Source: an uncultured Bacteroidales bacterium (lineage in GTDB: Bacteria > Bacteroidota > Bacteroidia > Bacteroidales > WCHB1-69). From it: a stretch of DNA of 43,469 nt. The translations under genes and the position numbers were made by a program. The notes beneath the pieces were generated by a model. The model made no database searches. It saw nothing but the letters and a program-made list of their open reading frames with translations, and was not told the DNA's origin. This document shows positions 1 to 7,529 of this stretch, piece after piece. Location of the stretch: positions 1-43,469 of the forward strand of contig ONCM01000022.1 in the NCBI GenBank assembly GCA_900316305.1, in the 5' to 3' direction. How positions within the stretch are numbered: the stretch's first letter is position 1; each line of letters starts with the position of its first letter.

Positions 1-4
1 ATAA

Positions 5-82
5 CCCCATACAAGCGCAACGAAGTGGAGCGCAGTGTGGGGTTCGGTGCGTACACGTGCCAGCGGCGTGTCGGAGACACGC
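5..82. repeat. GNA-triloop hairpin repeat, partial/diverged copy
   Basis: CCCCATAC (5-12) pairs with GTGTGGGG (35-42), with one T-G wobble, and encloses GCGC/GCGC arms around a short inner hairpin with a GAA loop. A second hairpin, GCGTGTC / GGA loop / GACACGC, lies at 66-82. The outer stem matches the fuller copies near 11925 and 38651. This copy lies downstream of the serpin-like gene, which ends at 92 on the minus strand; whatever lies to its left is outside the window. Confidence 0.7.
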
Positions 83-91
83 TACCTCACA

Positions 92-1150
92 CTATTCCCG
101 TACTAACAGCTCCGAGTTCACAACATAGAGGCAAAAATAGGGATTTGTTGCATCGGTGCGGCGGAGCATCACGAAAAACGGCTTGTCAAATATCATCTTC
201 TTGGGTGTGGGCTTCGCTTCCTCTTCTTGCTCTACACATGCCAGTACGATTTCAAACTCCGCTTCACTCTTCACCTCCGCACCTGCCTCGTCCAACTTGA
301 AAGCCGTCCGCTGCCACGCCTTCAAAATCTTATACGTCTCAGTATTCGCCTCAAAAATATTGCCCACCAGTTTGTTGTATGAGGTACTGATGTCGAAGTC
401 AATATCAGGAGCCATCACCACATCATCGCTCAAAAACTGATACTTCCACTTTTTGTTGGCCACAGTCCGCTCTTTCTTCCCGAGTTGGATCAAACTGTCC
501 GTCGCGGCAGCCATCTCCGCCATCGTACCATATTTCTTTTCCGTTTTGAACAGGACGATTTCGTGCTCTTTATCGGCAGGTATTAACTTGATAATGAAGT
601 TCTTGTCGTTTTTATAGTACAGAATTTCCACGATTTGTTTCATATCCTCATGGTCGTCGCCCTCCACTCCGAAAGCGGCCACCTTTTGCCCGTCAAACTT
701 CAGCTTGTGCTCATATTTCTGAAGTTTGTAGTCAAACGGCAGCTTTTTCTCAAACGAGGCGCGAGTGAAGATGTAATCCCCTTTCACTTCGCCAACAGAC
801 TCATATTCACCGGGGTTCAGCACATCACGGAACGACGTGGAGGCATTGAGCAGCTTCAAATCGTGGTATTTGTCAGGAATGGACAATGGCGTGCCGACGA
901 TTTTGCGAACTTCATCCCACGCGAACAGCAGCGTGGCGCAGTAGACCGCGTTAGTGTCCGAACAAATGGGAGACTCCAACGTCGGAACGAATCGCGTCCG
1001 TTCAAACTCAGAAAGGTTCTCTTCTTCAGCCACTTGCTCCAACAGAGCCTCCTCCGAGACAGGTTCATCCTCGGTCGCCTGCTTGGACGAGCGCCCGCAA
1101 GCGACAAACAGGAGTGCCATCAAAATGATACTAACGTATGTGTTTTTCAT
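92..1150 (-). CDS. Divergent serpin-family lipoprotein
   Basis: A 352-residue exported protein. The N-terminus is a lipoprotein signal with lipobox FVAC and Cys18 as the probable lipidated residue, followed by a low-complexity acidic linker (about 25-50). Much of the rest follows the serpin pattern: YIFTRASFEKKLPFD (126-140) resembles the serpin 'ALYFKGxWxxPF' strand, an ELPY-like strand occurs at 174-191 ending in IP, and AFKLDEAGAEVKSEAE (283-298) lines up with the reactive-loop hinge. MIFDKPFFVMLRR (319-331) resembles the C-terminal 'F.A.RPFLFLIR' signature. In inhibitory serpins the hinge after E-G-T-E is a run of small residues; here it is V-K-S-E, so protease inhibition is doubtful. The start at 1150 is the Met directly before the signal peptide; an upstream in-frame Met at 1177 would add MYFSKKKNN. 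Divergent from the 1258 gene. The family call is by eye. Confidence 0.6.
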   Translation of the reverse strand: MKNTYVSIILMALLFVACGRSSKQATEDEPVSEEALLEQVAEEENLSEFERTRFVPTLESPICSDTNAVYCATLLFAWDEVRKIVGTPLSIPDKYHDLKLLNASTSFRDVLNPGEYESVGEVKGDYIFTRASFEKKLPFDYKLQKYEHKLKFDGQKVAAFGVEGDDHEDMKQIVEILYYKNDKNFIIKLIPADKEHEIVLFKTEKKYGTMAEMAAATDSLIQLGKKERTVANKKWKYQFLSDDVVMAPDIDFDISTSYNKLVGNIFEANTETYKILKAWQRTAFKLDEAGAEVKSEAEFEIVLACVEQEEEAKPTPKKMIFDKPFFVMLRRTDATNPYFCLYVVNSELLVRE

Positions 1151-1229
1151 ATTGTTTTTCTTTTTTGAGAAGTACAACGATGGCAGGGGTGATTTTATTT
1201 TGCGAGAGAACGGAGAATGATATTTTTTC

Positions 1230-1237
1230 TACTTTTG
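1230..1237 (+). promoter_or_regulatory. Bacteroidetes-type -7 box (TACTTTTG)
   Basis: TACTTTTG matches TAnnTTTG and lies 20 bases before the ATG at 1258. Confidence 0.6.
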
Positions 1238-1257
1238 CCGATTGAAATCTCATTCTT

Positions 1258-2409
1258 ATGAAAAAGATCATCATTGCAACCACACTGTTACTGCTGACCA
1301 TAGGGACTACTTTCTCTCAGGAGTTGGAACACTTGCGACCGATTCCCGTAACGGAAATCTCTTTGGTTAAGCATGACACCTCGAGTTACAAAAGCCCCAT
1401 TGCCAAACAACTGTGCTCCTATATCGACACGAGCATCACGTTTTATGAATGCCGTAATGACAAAGGTATTGTCGGTTTTTTGCTGAATCACCATGAGATC
1501 CAACCCTTTCGTGGTTACATGTCTATTTGGGAACATACATCGAACTCTTCAGAAGGCATTACCATTCATGCTGGACTGAAGGAGGTTCAGCGTGCCGAAA
1601 TCTTGTTAGCCAAAGAACTGGATCTTAAAGCCGACTCTTCTCAAACTATTCGACGCGCCCTCACGGCTCCCCGGTTTTATCAATACGTCCGTCAATACAT
1701 CTTTTATGTGGAAGAAGACGGCGACACTTGTGCGAGCATCAATTTCGCCATTCCAGAAGAATACAATTGTTTAAACAGCAGATATTTAATGGTTTGCGAT
1801 GGCGGAGACGATTATTGGAATGCCGTACTCAATTTATCAAAAGGTCAAATTTTGCACTATTATGTCAACGGTCCAGAAATTATCACAGTAAAAGGACGCA
1901 GCACGGAGCCGCATGGATTAAGCCGTAAGTGCATTTTCAGAAATGGAACCCTGTATCGAGAAAAGGTCATAACATACAACCAGTTACCCAAAAAAGTGCG
2001 GACAAAAGTGGAGAGGCCTGACGACACCACAAATGTTTACATTGAGGTAAACTGTAAAGGCACGCTGTATTACATTGTTTTTAGCGACAGCACCCAAAAA
2101 GGGTATCGGCAAGATGGAACATGGCTGTTCACAGGAGCGGAAAATTTGTTTTCTGGAAATCTCACGGCAGAAAAGTTACTGAAAGTGCCTCATATCAACA
2201 AGATGCTGTCATTTATCCGCGATGACATGTCCCGCCGCGGACGCGACTTCAAGAAATACGGTAAACTTATCTCCTTGGAAGTCGTGGACAAGCACTACGT
2301 CATCCACATCTGGTATTATCCAAACATCGACTACTACAAAATGTGGGCCGCCTACACGTTCGACCAAAAGGGCGATTTCGTCGGCATTGACATTGACGGT
2401 TGGCATTGA
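1258..2409 (+). CDS. Exported protein of unknown function
   Basis: 383 residues. The N-terminus MKKIIIATTLLLLTIGTTFS then Q is a type I signal peptide, with cleavage probably after S20; there is no lipobox. The rest is mixed, with many aromatic residues and alternating polar/hydrophobic stretches typical of beta-rich secreted Bacteroidales proteins. There are six Cys but no recognisable catalytic motif. It has its own promoter 20 bases upstream and ends 119 bases before the fic gene. I do not recognise the family; no function is assigned. Confidence 0.75.
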   Translation: MKKIIIATTLLLLTIGTTFSQELEHLRPIPVTEISLVKHDTSSYKSPIAKQLCSYIDTSITFYECRNDKGIVGFLLNHHEIQPFRGYMSIWEHTSNSSEGITIHAGLKEVQRAEILLAKELDLKADSSQTIRRALTAPRFYQYVRQYIFYVEEDGDTCASINFAIPEEYNCLNSRYLMVCDGGDDYWNAVLNLSKGQILHYYVNGPEIITVKGRSTEPHGLSRKCIFRNGTLYREKVITYNQLPKKVRTKVERPDDTTNVYIEVNCKGTLYYIVFSDSTQKGYRQDGTWLFTGAENLFSGNLTAEKLLKVPHINKMLSFIRDDMSRRGRDFKKYGKLISLEVVDKHYVIHIWYYPNIDYYKMWAAYTFDQKGDFVGIDIDGWH

Positions 2410-2464
2410 TTATAATCTCCGCGTATCGCACTGATCCGCACGGATTTTTTCCTCACAATCCCTC

Positions 2465-2497
2465 TTTGCCGTCATCGGCAAAAAAATCGTATCTTTG
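2465..2497 (+). promoter_or_regulatory. fic promoter with inverted repeat
   Basis: TTTGCCG (2465-2471), TCAT, CGGCAAA (2476-2482) is a perfect 7-base inverted repeat. It ends seven bases before the -7 box TATCTTTG (2490-2497), so its left arm falls where the -33 element would lie. The same arrangement occurs at 4164-4194. A further half site, TTTTGCCGAT, lies at 2516-2525 just before the ATG. Confidence 0.55.
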
Positions 2498-2528
2498 CCG
2501 CGATTTTCATTAGATTTTTGCCGATAGT

Positions 2529-3437
2529 ATGGAGTACATCTCTGTCACCCAGTTTGCCGAGAAATTCGGTATCAGCGAACGGACCACCCGTCATTATTGC
2601 GCCACAGGGAAAATCGACGGCGCGTTTTTGACGGGTAAAACCTGGAACATCCCCACCGATGCCGTTCTGCCACGCAAGGGAAAACAGCGCATTTCGCCAC
2701 TGCTTCAACGTCTGCGCGACGAGAAGGAAACGAGACTGAAGGGCGGAATTTACCATCGCACGCAAATCGATCTGACCTACAACTCCAACCATATCGAAGG
2801 CTCCCGACTGACCAAGGAGCAAACTCGCTATATTTTTGAAACCAACACTCTTGGCATCACCACCGAGAGCACCCGCATCGACGACATCTTGGAAACCATC
2901 AATCACTTCCGCTGCATTGACTACATCATCGACCATGCCACCGACAAAATCACGGAAAGCCACCTGAAGCAGTTGCACCGGATATTGAAGGCCAACACTT
3001 CCGACAGTCGAAAATCGTGGTTTGCGGTTGGCGAATACAAGCGGTTGCCCAATGAAGTATGCGGCGAGGAAACAGTGCATCCCGAAGAGGTTCGAAAGCA
3101 TATCAAAACTTTGCTGTCGGAATATAATTCCCTCAACGAGGTGCAATTTGACGACATTCTAAATTTCCATGTGCAATTTGAGCGCATCCATCCTTTTCAA
3201 GACGGCAACGGTCGTGTGGGACGATTGCTGATGTTCTGGCAATGTCTGCAAAGCAAGCACGTTCCGTTCATCATCACCGAGGAGCTGCGCCTGTTCTATT
3301 ACCGAGGCTTACAGCATTGGGGACACCTCAACGACTACCTGCGCGACACTTGTTTAACGGCACAAGACCAATACAAGGCATTGCTGGAGTATTTCAAAAT
3401 CAAAATTATCGCGCCTCTCAAACTTCATCGGCATTAA
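2529..3437 (+). CDS. Fic-domain protein with N-terminal HTH
   Basis: 302 residues. Residues about 1-45 form a small helix-turn-helix of the kind that reads a site like an excisionase/MerR domain (EYISVTQFAEKFGISERTTR, then KTWNIP). The Fic core motif HPFQDGNGRVGR is at 221-232 with the catalytic His221 and the phosphate-binding GNGR. SNHIEG (86-91) fits the inhibitory motif [S/T]xxxE[G/N] upstream of the Fic core, so this is a self-inhibited class II type enzyme. Fic proteins of this kind usually transfer AMP to hydroxyl side chains of target proteins; the target here is unknown. The catalytic and inhibitory residues are intact, so the enzyme should be active once inhibition is relieved. The HTH together with the inverted repeat in its own promoter suggests autoregulation (inference). 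Confidence 0.9.
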   Translation: MEYISVTQFAEKFGISERTTRHYCATGKIDGAFLTGKTWNIPTDAVLPRKGKQRISPLLQRLRDEKETRLKGGIYHRTQIDLTYNSNHIEGSRLTKEQTRYIFETNTLGITTESTRIDDILETINHFRCIDYIIDHATDKITESHLKQLHRILKANTSDSRKSWFAVGEYKRLPNEVCGEETVHPEEVRKHIKTLLSEYNSLNEVQFDDILNFHVQFERIHPFQDGNGRVGRLLMFWQCLQSKHVPFIITEELRLFYYRGLQHWGHLNDYLRDTCLTAQDQYKALLEYFKIKIIAPLKLHRH

Positions 3438-3480
3438 CGGATGGCATTGATTTTTCTTCTTAAAAAAAGATATAAAAATT

Positions 3481-3520
3481 AAAATTTTATATGCCGATAT
3501 ACAAAAATTTTATATCTTTG
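3481..3520 (+). promoter_or_regulatory. Promoter of the DUF4160/DUF2442 pair with direct repeats
   Basis: AAAATTTTATAT occurs twice, at 3481-3492 and 3504-3515, 23 bases apart (about two helical turns). TATAT-GCCG-ATATA between them forms a small inverted repeat. The second direct repeat overlaps the -7 box TATCTTTG (3513-3520). This looks like an operator for an autoregulated gene pair; the binding protein is not known. Confidence 0.5.
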
Positions 3521-3556
3521 CCGCACTAAAAAAAACAAACGAAAAAAACATCTATT

Positions 3557-3814
3557 ATGCCACAGATCAGCTATTTTTACGGAATATACATCTTCATGAA
3601 CTTTTACGACCATAATCCTGCTCATTTTCATGCATGGTATGGAGACTATAAAGTGTCTATTGAAATCGCAAATGGGAACATTTTAGGGAAAATGCCAAGA
3701 AGGGCTTTGAATCTTATTTTTGAATGGCTAGATCTTCACAAAGAGGAACTCTTGTCGAATTGGGAGAAAGCGAAAAACGGTGACACTCTTGATAAAATCG
3801 AACCTCTAAAATAA
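3557..3814 (+). CDS. DUF4160 domain protein
   Basis: 85 residues, matching the usual length of DUF4160. The typical pattern is visible: an N-terminal strand ending in MNFYDHNPAHFHAWYGDY (His-rich turn H-x-P-x-H-x-H), then a strand with the acidic pair S-I-E-I, and a C-terminal helix with W and NW residues (FEWLDLHKEELLSNWEKA). The biochemical function of the family is not established. It is the first gene of a pair: the DUF2442 gene starts seven bases after its stop. DUF4160 and DUF2442 genes are very often adjacent, and a toxin-antitoxin-like role has been suspected on that ground. The region is clearly more AT-rich than the housekeeping genes nearby, consistent with lateral gain. Confidence 0.85.
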   Translation: MPQISYFYGIYIFMNFYDHNPAHFHAWYGDYKVSIEIANGNILGKMPRRALNLIFEWLDLHKEELLSNWEKAKNGDTLDKIEPLK

Positions 3815-3821
3815 TAGCATT

Positions 3822-4124
3822 ATGTTTATTGAAATAATAAAAGCAGAATATATTAGTGGGTATAAACTCCGACTTTGGTTTAATAATGGAGCCGTAAAAG
3901 ACGTTGATTTATCAGATTCCTTGAGAGGAAATGTTTTCGTTCCGCTTCAGGACAAGGAGTTTTTCAAGCGTTTTTCCATCCGATTCAACACAATAGAATG
4001 GGAAAACGGTGCCGATTTCGCCCCCGAATACCTTTACGAAAAAGGAGTTGCCGTTTATGAGCCACAGGAAACGACCGAGAATCTCGTTGCGGAGGACAAT
4101 GCACCGTATAACCCTGAACAATAA
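3822..4124 (+). CDS. DUF2442 domain protein
   Basis: 100 residues. The core (1-80) has the family pattern: YKLRLWFNNGAVKDVDLSD, a two-strand unit reading 'L.v.F.nG..r.vDl', followed by the PLQDKEFFKRFSIRF segment and IEWENGADFAPEYLYEKG, the family's conserved 'v.W.nG.dlaPe.Ly' end. A short charged tail (82-100) follows and may be specific to this copy. It is co-transcribed with the DUF4160 gene from the promoter at 3513. Function unknown; the small, paired, AT-rich arrangement fits an addiction or defence-type module, but no toxic activity can be read from the sequence. Confidence 0.85.
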   Translation: MFIEIIKAEYISGYKLRLWFNNGAVKDVDLSDSLRGNVFVPLQDKEFFKRFSIRFNTIEWENGADFAPEYLYEKGVAVYEPQETTENLVAEDNAPYNPEQ

Positions 4125-4163
4125 GACCATAGCCCGAATTTCAGAATGGGGAAGACAACGCAC

Positions 4164-4194
4164 TTTTGCCGTTATCGGCAAAACCGTATCTTTG
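4164..4194 (+). promoter_or_regulatory. Promoter with the same inverted repeat as fic
   Basis: TTTTGCCG (4164-4171), TTAT, CGGCAAAA (4176-4183) is a perfect 8-base inverted repeat, followed four bases later by TATCTTTG (4187-4194). Arms, loop length and position relative to the -7 box match the fic promoter at 2465-2497. It drives the small membrane-protein gene at 4214. Confidence 0.55.
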
Positions 4195-4213
4195 CTCGCA
4201 TTAATTCTATGTC

Positions 4214-4441
4214 ATGAAACGACGTAAAACCCTTATTATATCAGCATTCTTAGCCTTACTCATCGCTATCATAGCAGAAGTTATGATGTGGTTAACTGCC
4301 ATGCTTGACGGAAAATATACTTTAACTGAATCCTCTTATACTTCACATATTAATGGCTTTGCTATTGCACTAATCATAAGCAACCTTGTCATTTTGTGTC
4401 TCTTGATTTGGATTGTAATACTTTTGAATAAAAAAGAATAA
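4214..4441 (+). CDS. Small two-helix membrane protein
   Basis: 75 residues. A basic start (MKRRK) precedes a first membrane helix (about 6-28, LIISAFLALLIAIIAEVMMW). A 20-residue polar loop follows, then a second helix (about 48-70, ALIISNLVILCLLIWIVILL) and a short basic end (NKKE). The positive-inside rule places both ends in the cytoplasm. It has its own promoter 19 bases upstream, carrying the inverted repeat shared with fic. The family is not recognised. Size and topology would fit a membrane-acting toxin or a small sensor, but nothing in the sequence decides this. Confidence 0.65.
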   Translation: MKRRKTLIISAFLALLIAIIAEVMMWLTAMLDGKYTLTESSYTSHINGFAIALIISNLVILCLLIWIVILLNKKE

Positions 4442-4644
4442 TTATCGCACCGAACGGACCTCACCGAAAAATCGTATTTGCACCACTATTTCGAACTATG
4501 ATTTTTTATTTCTCCAGTTGCGGCAATATGGGAAAAAGAAGAAACGTTAAGTCCCAGTCATAAAACGGTGAAAATCATCGAAACACAATAAACCACGCAA
4601 ACATCTCGTTAACCACCTCAATCTTATTAAAAACAAAAGAAACT

Positions 4645-5538
4645 ATGAAAAAACAAATTCCCCTTTCGACCGAAGATTTCGGCATTGCTCAAGAAACTCA
4701 ACCCATTGAAAACCTGATATTTGAAATTCGAGGGAGACAAGTTATGCTGGATAGGGATTTAGCCATGCTTTATGGTGTTGAAACAAAACGTCTGAACGAG
4801 CAAGTTCGCCGAAACATTGAACGATTCCCTGAAGATTTCATGTTTCAGTTAAATAACAATGAACTCAACAATTGGAAGTCGCAAATTGCGACTTCCAATT
4901 CTGTAACCATGGGATTACGCAAACGCCCTTACGCTTTTACCGAAAATGGGGTTGCAATGCTGAGTAGCGTGCTTCGGTCCCCAAAAGCCATTGAAGTCAA
5001 TATCCAAATAATGAGGGCTTTCACTACAATGCGGCGATTCTTGGTCACCAACGCACAGGTTTTCCAACGACTCAACAGCCTTGAGCATCACCAAATAGAA
5101 ACCGACAAACGTGTGGATGACGTTTTCCGAAGATTAGAAGCGGGACAACAGCCGCAGCAGGGCATATTCTTCGACGGACAGGTATTCGATGCCTATCACT
5201 TCGTGTGCGATTTAGTGCGGACCGCAAAAAACAGCATCGTACTGTTTGACAACTACATAGACGACTCTGTTCTCAGCATGTTGGACAAACGAAATGACAA
5301 CGTGTCAGCAACAATATACACTAAGAACATCGCCCCACAGTTGACACTTGACATCCAGCGACATAATGCCCAATATGATCCCATCGACATCTTCGAATTG
5401 AATAAAGTACACGATCGTTTCCTCTGCATTGACGACACGGTCTACCACATCGGAGCATCTTTGAAAGACCTTGGAAAGAAGTGGTTTGCGTTCGCCAAAA
5501 TGGAAATCCAAACGGGGCTATTAGTGAGTAACATTTGA
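4645..5538 (+). CDS. ORF6N-domain protein with PLD-like C-terminal domain
   Basis: 297 residues in two parts. Residues about 20-125 are an ORF6N (KilA-N related) DNA-binding domain of phage origin, with the signature DRDLAMLYGVETKRLNEQVR, RFPEDFMFQL and FTENGVAMLSSVL. A short coiled linker follows (about 130-165). Residues about 170-290 read like a phospholipase-D-fold domain (SIVLFDNYID, then VHDRFLCIDDTVYHIGASL). The usual HxK(x4)D motif appears as H-D-R-F-L-C-I-D, with Arg in place of Lys, so nuclease or lipase activity is uncertain. A 203-base leader (4442-4644) precedes it, with no clear promoter; only an imperfect TATTTG lies near 4470. The last 18 bases overlap the convergent gene ending at 5521. 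Probable phage-derived regulator or anti-phage factor (inference). Confidence 0.8.
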   Translation: MKKQIPLSTEDFGIAQETQPIENLIFEIRGRQVMLDRDLAMLYGVETKRLNEQVRRNIERFPEDFMFQLNNNELNNWKSQIATSNSVTMGLRKRPYAFTENGVAMLSSVLRSPKAIEVNIQIMRAFTTMRRFLVTNAQVFQRLNSLEHHQIETDKRVDDVFRRLEAGQQPQQGIFFDGQVFDAYHFVCDLVRTAKNSIVLFDNYIDDSVLSMLDKRNDNVSATIYTKNIAPQLTLDIQRHNAQYDPIDIFELNKVHDRFLCIDDTVYHIGASLKDLGKKWFAFAKMEIQTGLLVSNI

Positions 5539-6147
5539 TCCCTCTGAGAACTTCGCCCCTCTGATTATCTTGAAATATCGCCAACCCGCGAGAAAAGCGA
5601 CAACCGCACTTACCAACACTGCCAACCAGCCCAATGGCATGACCACCTTGCGTTCCCGTTCCTTACAGAATTCATCAACAGGTTTCAGCCGGAGAATATC
5701 TACCTCAGCAAGCTCGCACTTGCCGGAACGCATGTCAAGGGCGAAGCCTTCAGAATATCCCTGCGAATCATCAACACAACGCCCATACAACATGTTCCCA
5801 TCCATGTACAACTCACTAACGCAGGCCACCACCACGCAATTCTTCCCATCCAACACATCATTATCCCCTGATGAACATCCTGCATAAAGGGTATAGCGAT
5901 GTCTCAGCGGGACTTCATAATCTCCCAACGGGTCTATGCCTAACATAAAACTGATTATGGCATTCAACACAATGAAAAATATGACAAAGACGAAAACGGA
6001 AACAGTCGGCATCATCACAACCGCATAGCGTTTCCAACGGGATTCCGGCTTTCCGAATGAAGACAGCAAGCGAGCCAAACCAAACATAAGGCCCAACACA
6101 CCGAAAAGGACGGCCACAATCACCAGTGTTCCAATCAGTACTGCCAT
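5521..6147 (-). CDS. Membrane protein of unknown function, three helices
   Basis: 208 residues from the ATG at 6147; an in-frame TTG at 6162 sits too close to the promoter. Two N-terminal membrane helices (about 2-23 and 41-64) are followed by an extracytoplasmic region of roughly 90 residues (about 65-160) with several Cys (AGCSS, KNCVVVACV, GRCVDD, GKCEL). A third helix (about 168-190) and a basic cytoplasmic end (RYFKIIRGAK) complete the protein. The Cys pattern suggests disulfides in the periplasmic part. A TAATTTTG box on the minus strand at 6167-6174 would start transcription about 15 bases before the ATG. The 3' end overlaps the ORF6N gene by 18 bases, tail to tail. Family not recognised. 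Confidence 0.7.
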   Translation of the reverse strand: MAVLIGTLVIVAVLFGVLGLMFGLARLLSSFGKPESRWKRYAVVMMPTVSVFVFVIFFIVLNAIISFMLGIDPLGDYEVPLRHRYTLYAGCSSGDNDVLDGKNCVVVACVSELYMDGNMLYGRCVDDSQGYSEGFALDMRSGKCELAEVDILRLKPVDEFCKERERKVVMPLGWLAVLVSAVVAFLAGWRYFKIIRGAKFSEGSNVTH

Positions 6148-6166
6148 ATCATACCAAATCAAATTG

Positions 6167-6174
6167 CAAAATTA
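6167..6174 (-). promoter_or_regulatory. -7 box (TAATTTTG) for the 6147 gene
   Basis: Reads TAATTTTG on the minus strand, 19 bases before the ATG. It lies back to back with the methyltransferase promoter at 6215. Confidence 0.5.
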
Positions 6175-6214
6175 CAAAAATTATCGCGTCTCTCAACTTC
6201 ACCCGAAAAAATCG

Positions 6215-6222
6215 TATTTTTG
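6215..6222 (+). promoter_or_regulatory. -7 box (TATTTTTG), implies leaderless mRNA
   Basis: TATTTTTG ends only four bases before the ATG at 6227, so transcription should begin at or within a base or two of the start codon. Confidence 0.55.
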
Positions 6223-6226
6223 CGGC

Positions 6227-7423
6227 ATGAACAGTTCTACCCTCCCCCGCATCATCCTGCGCCCCGGCAAGGAGAAATCCCTGCAACGGCGGCACCCGTG
6301 GGTCTTCTCCGGCGCCATCGCCCGAAAAGACAAAGACTTACACGACGGCGACATCGTGGAGGTATATGACACACAACGCCAATACCTCGCCACGGGACAT
6401 TACCAGCCCACCACCATCGCCGTGCGTCTCTTCAGCTTCGAACAGCGCAGCATCGACCGCGACTTTTGGCGCGAGAAGCTGCTGAACGCCATTGAGTTCC
6501 GGCTAAAGATCCTGTTGCCGAACCCGCAGACCACCATGTACCGTCTCGTCAACGGCGAGGGCGACGGAATGCCCGGCCTCATCATCGACGTCTATGGTCG
6601 CCACCTCGTCATGCAGGTGCACTCCATGGGCATGTACCGCCTGCGCGAAACCCTCGCGGAATTGCTCACCGAGCTCATTCCCGACACCCAGGCCATCTGC
6701 CTCAAAACCGCCATCGAAACCGATGATAACGAAGAGGTTGCATTGGACAGCGGCTGGATTTACGGCCAGCCCGATGCAGAGGTCATCGCTTCCGAAAACG
6801 GCATCCTCTTCAAAATCGACATTGTAAATGGACAGAAAACCGGCTTCTTCCTCGACCAGCGCGACAGTCGCGCCATGGTGGGCGAACTGGCCAAAGACCG
6901 CACCGTCCTCAACATGTTCTCCTACTCCGGCGGCTTCTCCCTCTACGCCCTGCGCGGCGGGGCGCAACACGTTGACTCCGTGGATATTTCACAGAAAGCC
7001 ATCGACCTCGTGGAGGAGAACGTGCGGCTCATGGGCGGCAACTTCACCCAGCGGCACAATGCCGTCTGCGAGGACGTGTTCGCCTTCCTCGACCGCATGC
7101 CCGATCACCATTACGACCTCATCGTCCTCGACCCGCCGGCCTTCGCCAAGCACCACCGCGTGAAGGAGCAGGGCATCAAGGGCTACCGCAACATCAACCG
7201 CAAGACGATGGAGAAAATCCGTCCCGGCGGGCTGCTCTTCACCTTCTCCTGCTCGCAGGCCATCAGCCGAGACGACTTCCAGACGTTGGTCTTCTCCGCC
7301 GCCGCCCTCGCCGGCAAGAACGTCCGCGTGGTTCGCCACCTGCAGCACGCCCCTTGCCACCCCGTCAGCATCTTCCACCCGGAAGGGGAATATTTGAAGG
7401 GGTTATTGCTAGAGGTGCGATGA
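6227..7423 (+). CDS. rlmI: RlmI-type 23S rRNA (cytosine-5) methyltransferase
   Basis: 398 residues, the usual length for the class I SAM-dependent RlmI/RlmK-like family, which methylates a cytosine of 23S rRNA (C1962 in E. coli). An N-terminal PUA domain (about 8-80) contains HPWVFSGAI. A central domain has YRLVNGEGDGMPGLIIDVYG, and the C-terminal Rossmann methyltransferase domain carries NGQKTGFFLDQRDSR, the SAM-binding VLNMFSYSGGFS (about 226-237), VLDPPAFAK (about 300) and the catalytic-Cys segment FTFSCSQ (about 340). The start at 6227 is the first Met that begins the PUA domain; earlier in-frame codons lie upstream of the promoter. The gene stands alone and its 3' end abuts a heptamer-repeat tract. 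The exact target base is inferred from the family. Confidence 0.85.
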   Translation: MNSSTLPRIILRPGKEKSLQRRHPWVFSGAIARKDKDLHDGDIVEVYDTQRQYLATGHYQPTTIAVRLFSFEQRSIDRDFWREKLLNAIEFRLKILLPNPQTTMYRLVNGEGDGMPGLIIDVYGRHLVMQVHSMGMYRLRETLAELLTELIPDTQAICLKTAIETDDNEEVALDSGWIYGQPDAEVIASENGILFKIDIVNGQKTGFFLDQRDSRAMVGELAKDRTVLNMFSYSGGFSLYALRGGAQHVDSVDISQKAIDLVEENVRLMGGNFTQRHNAVCEDVFAFLDRMPDHHYDLIVLDPPAFAKHHRVKEQGIKGYRNINRKTMEKIRPGGLLFTFSCSQAISRDDFQTLVFSAAALAGKNVRVVRHLQHAPCHPVSIFHPEGEYLKGLLLEVR

Positions 7424-7490
7424 GTTAGCAGTTAGCAGTTAGTAGTTAGCAGTTACACTGGCAAGAACTTGAAACCTGAAACTTGAAACA
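7424..7490. repeat. Heptamer-repeat tract after the rlmI stop
   Basis: 7424-7455 consists of TTAGCAG/TTAGTAG units, and its 32 bases are identical to those at 38490-38521. 7468-7490 is made of CTTGAAA/CCTGAAA units. Both parts have a strict 7-base period, and the first begins immediately after the TGA. Confidence 0.75.
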
Positions 7491-7498
7491 AAAAACTG

Positions 7499-7506
7499 TA
7501 TCTTTG
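7499..7506 (+). promoter_or_regulatory. -7 box (TATCTTTG)
   Basis: TATCTTTG, 23 bases before the ATG at 7530 and directly after the heptamer tract. Confidence 0.6.
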
Positions 7507-7529
7507 CATCATCAAAAAAAGACACCGAT

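Noticed and set aside
4164-4183. Rho-independent terminator for the DUF2442 gene
   Set aside because: The 8-base stem has no T-tract and is better explained as an operator, being shared with the fic promoter.
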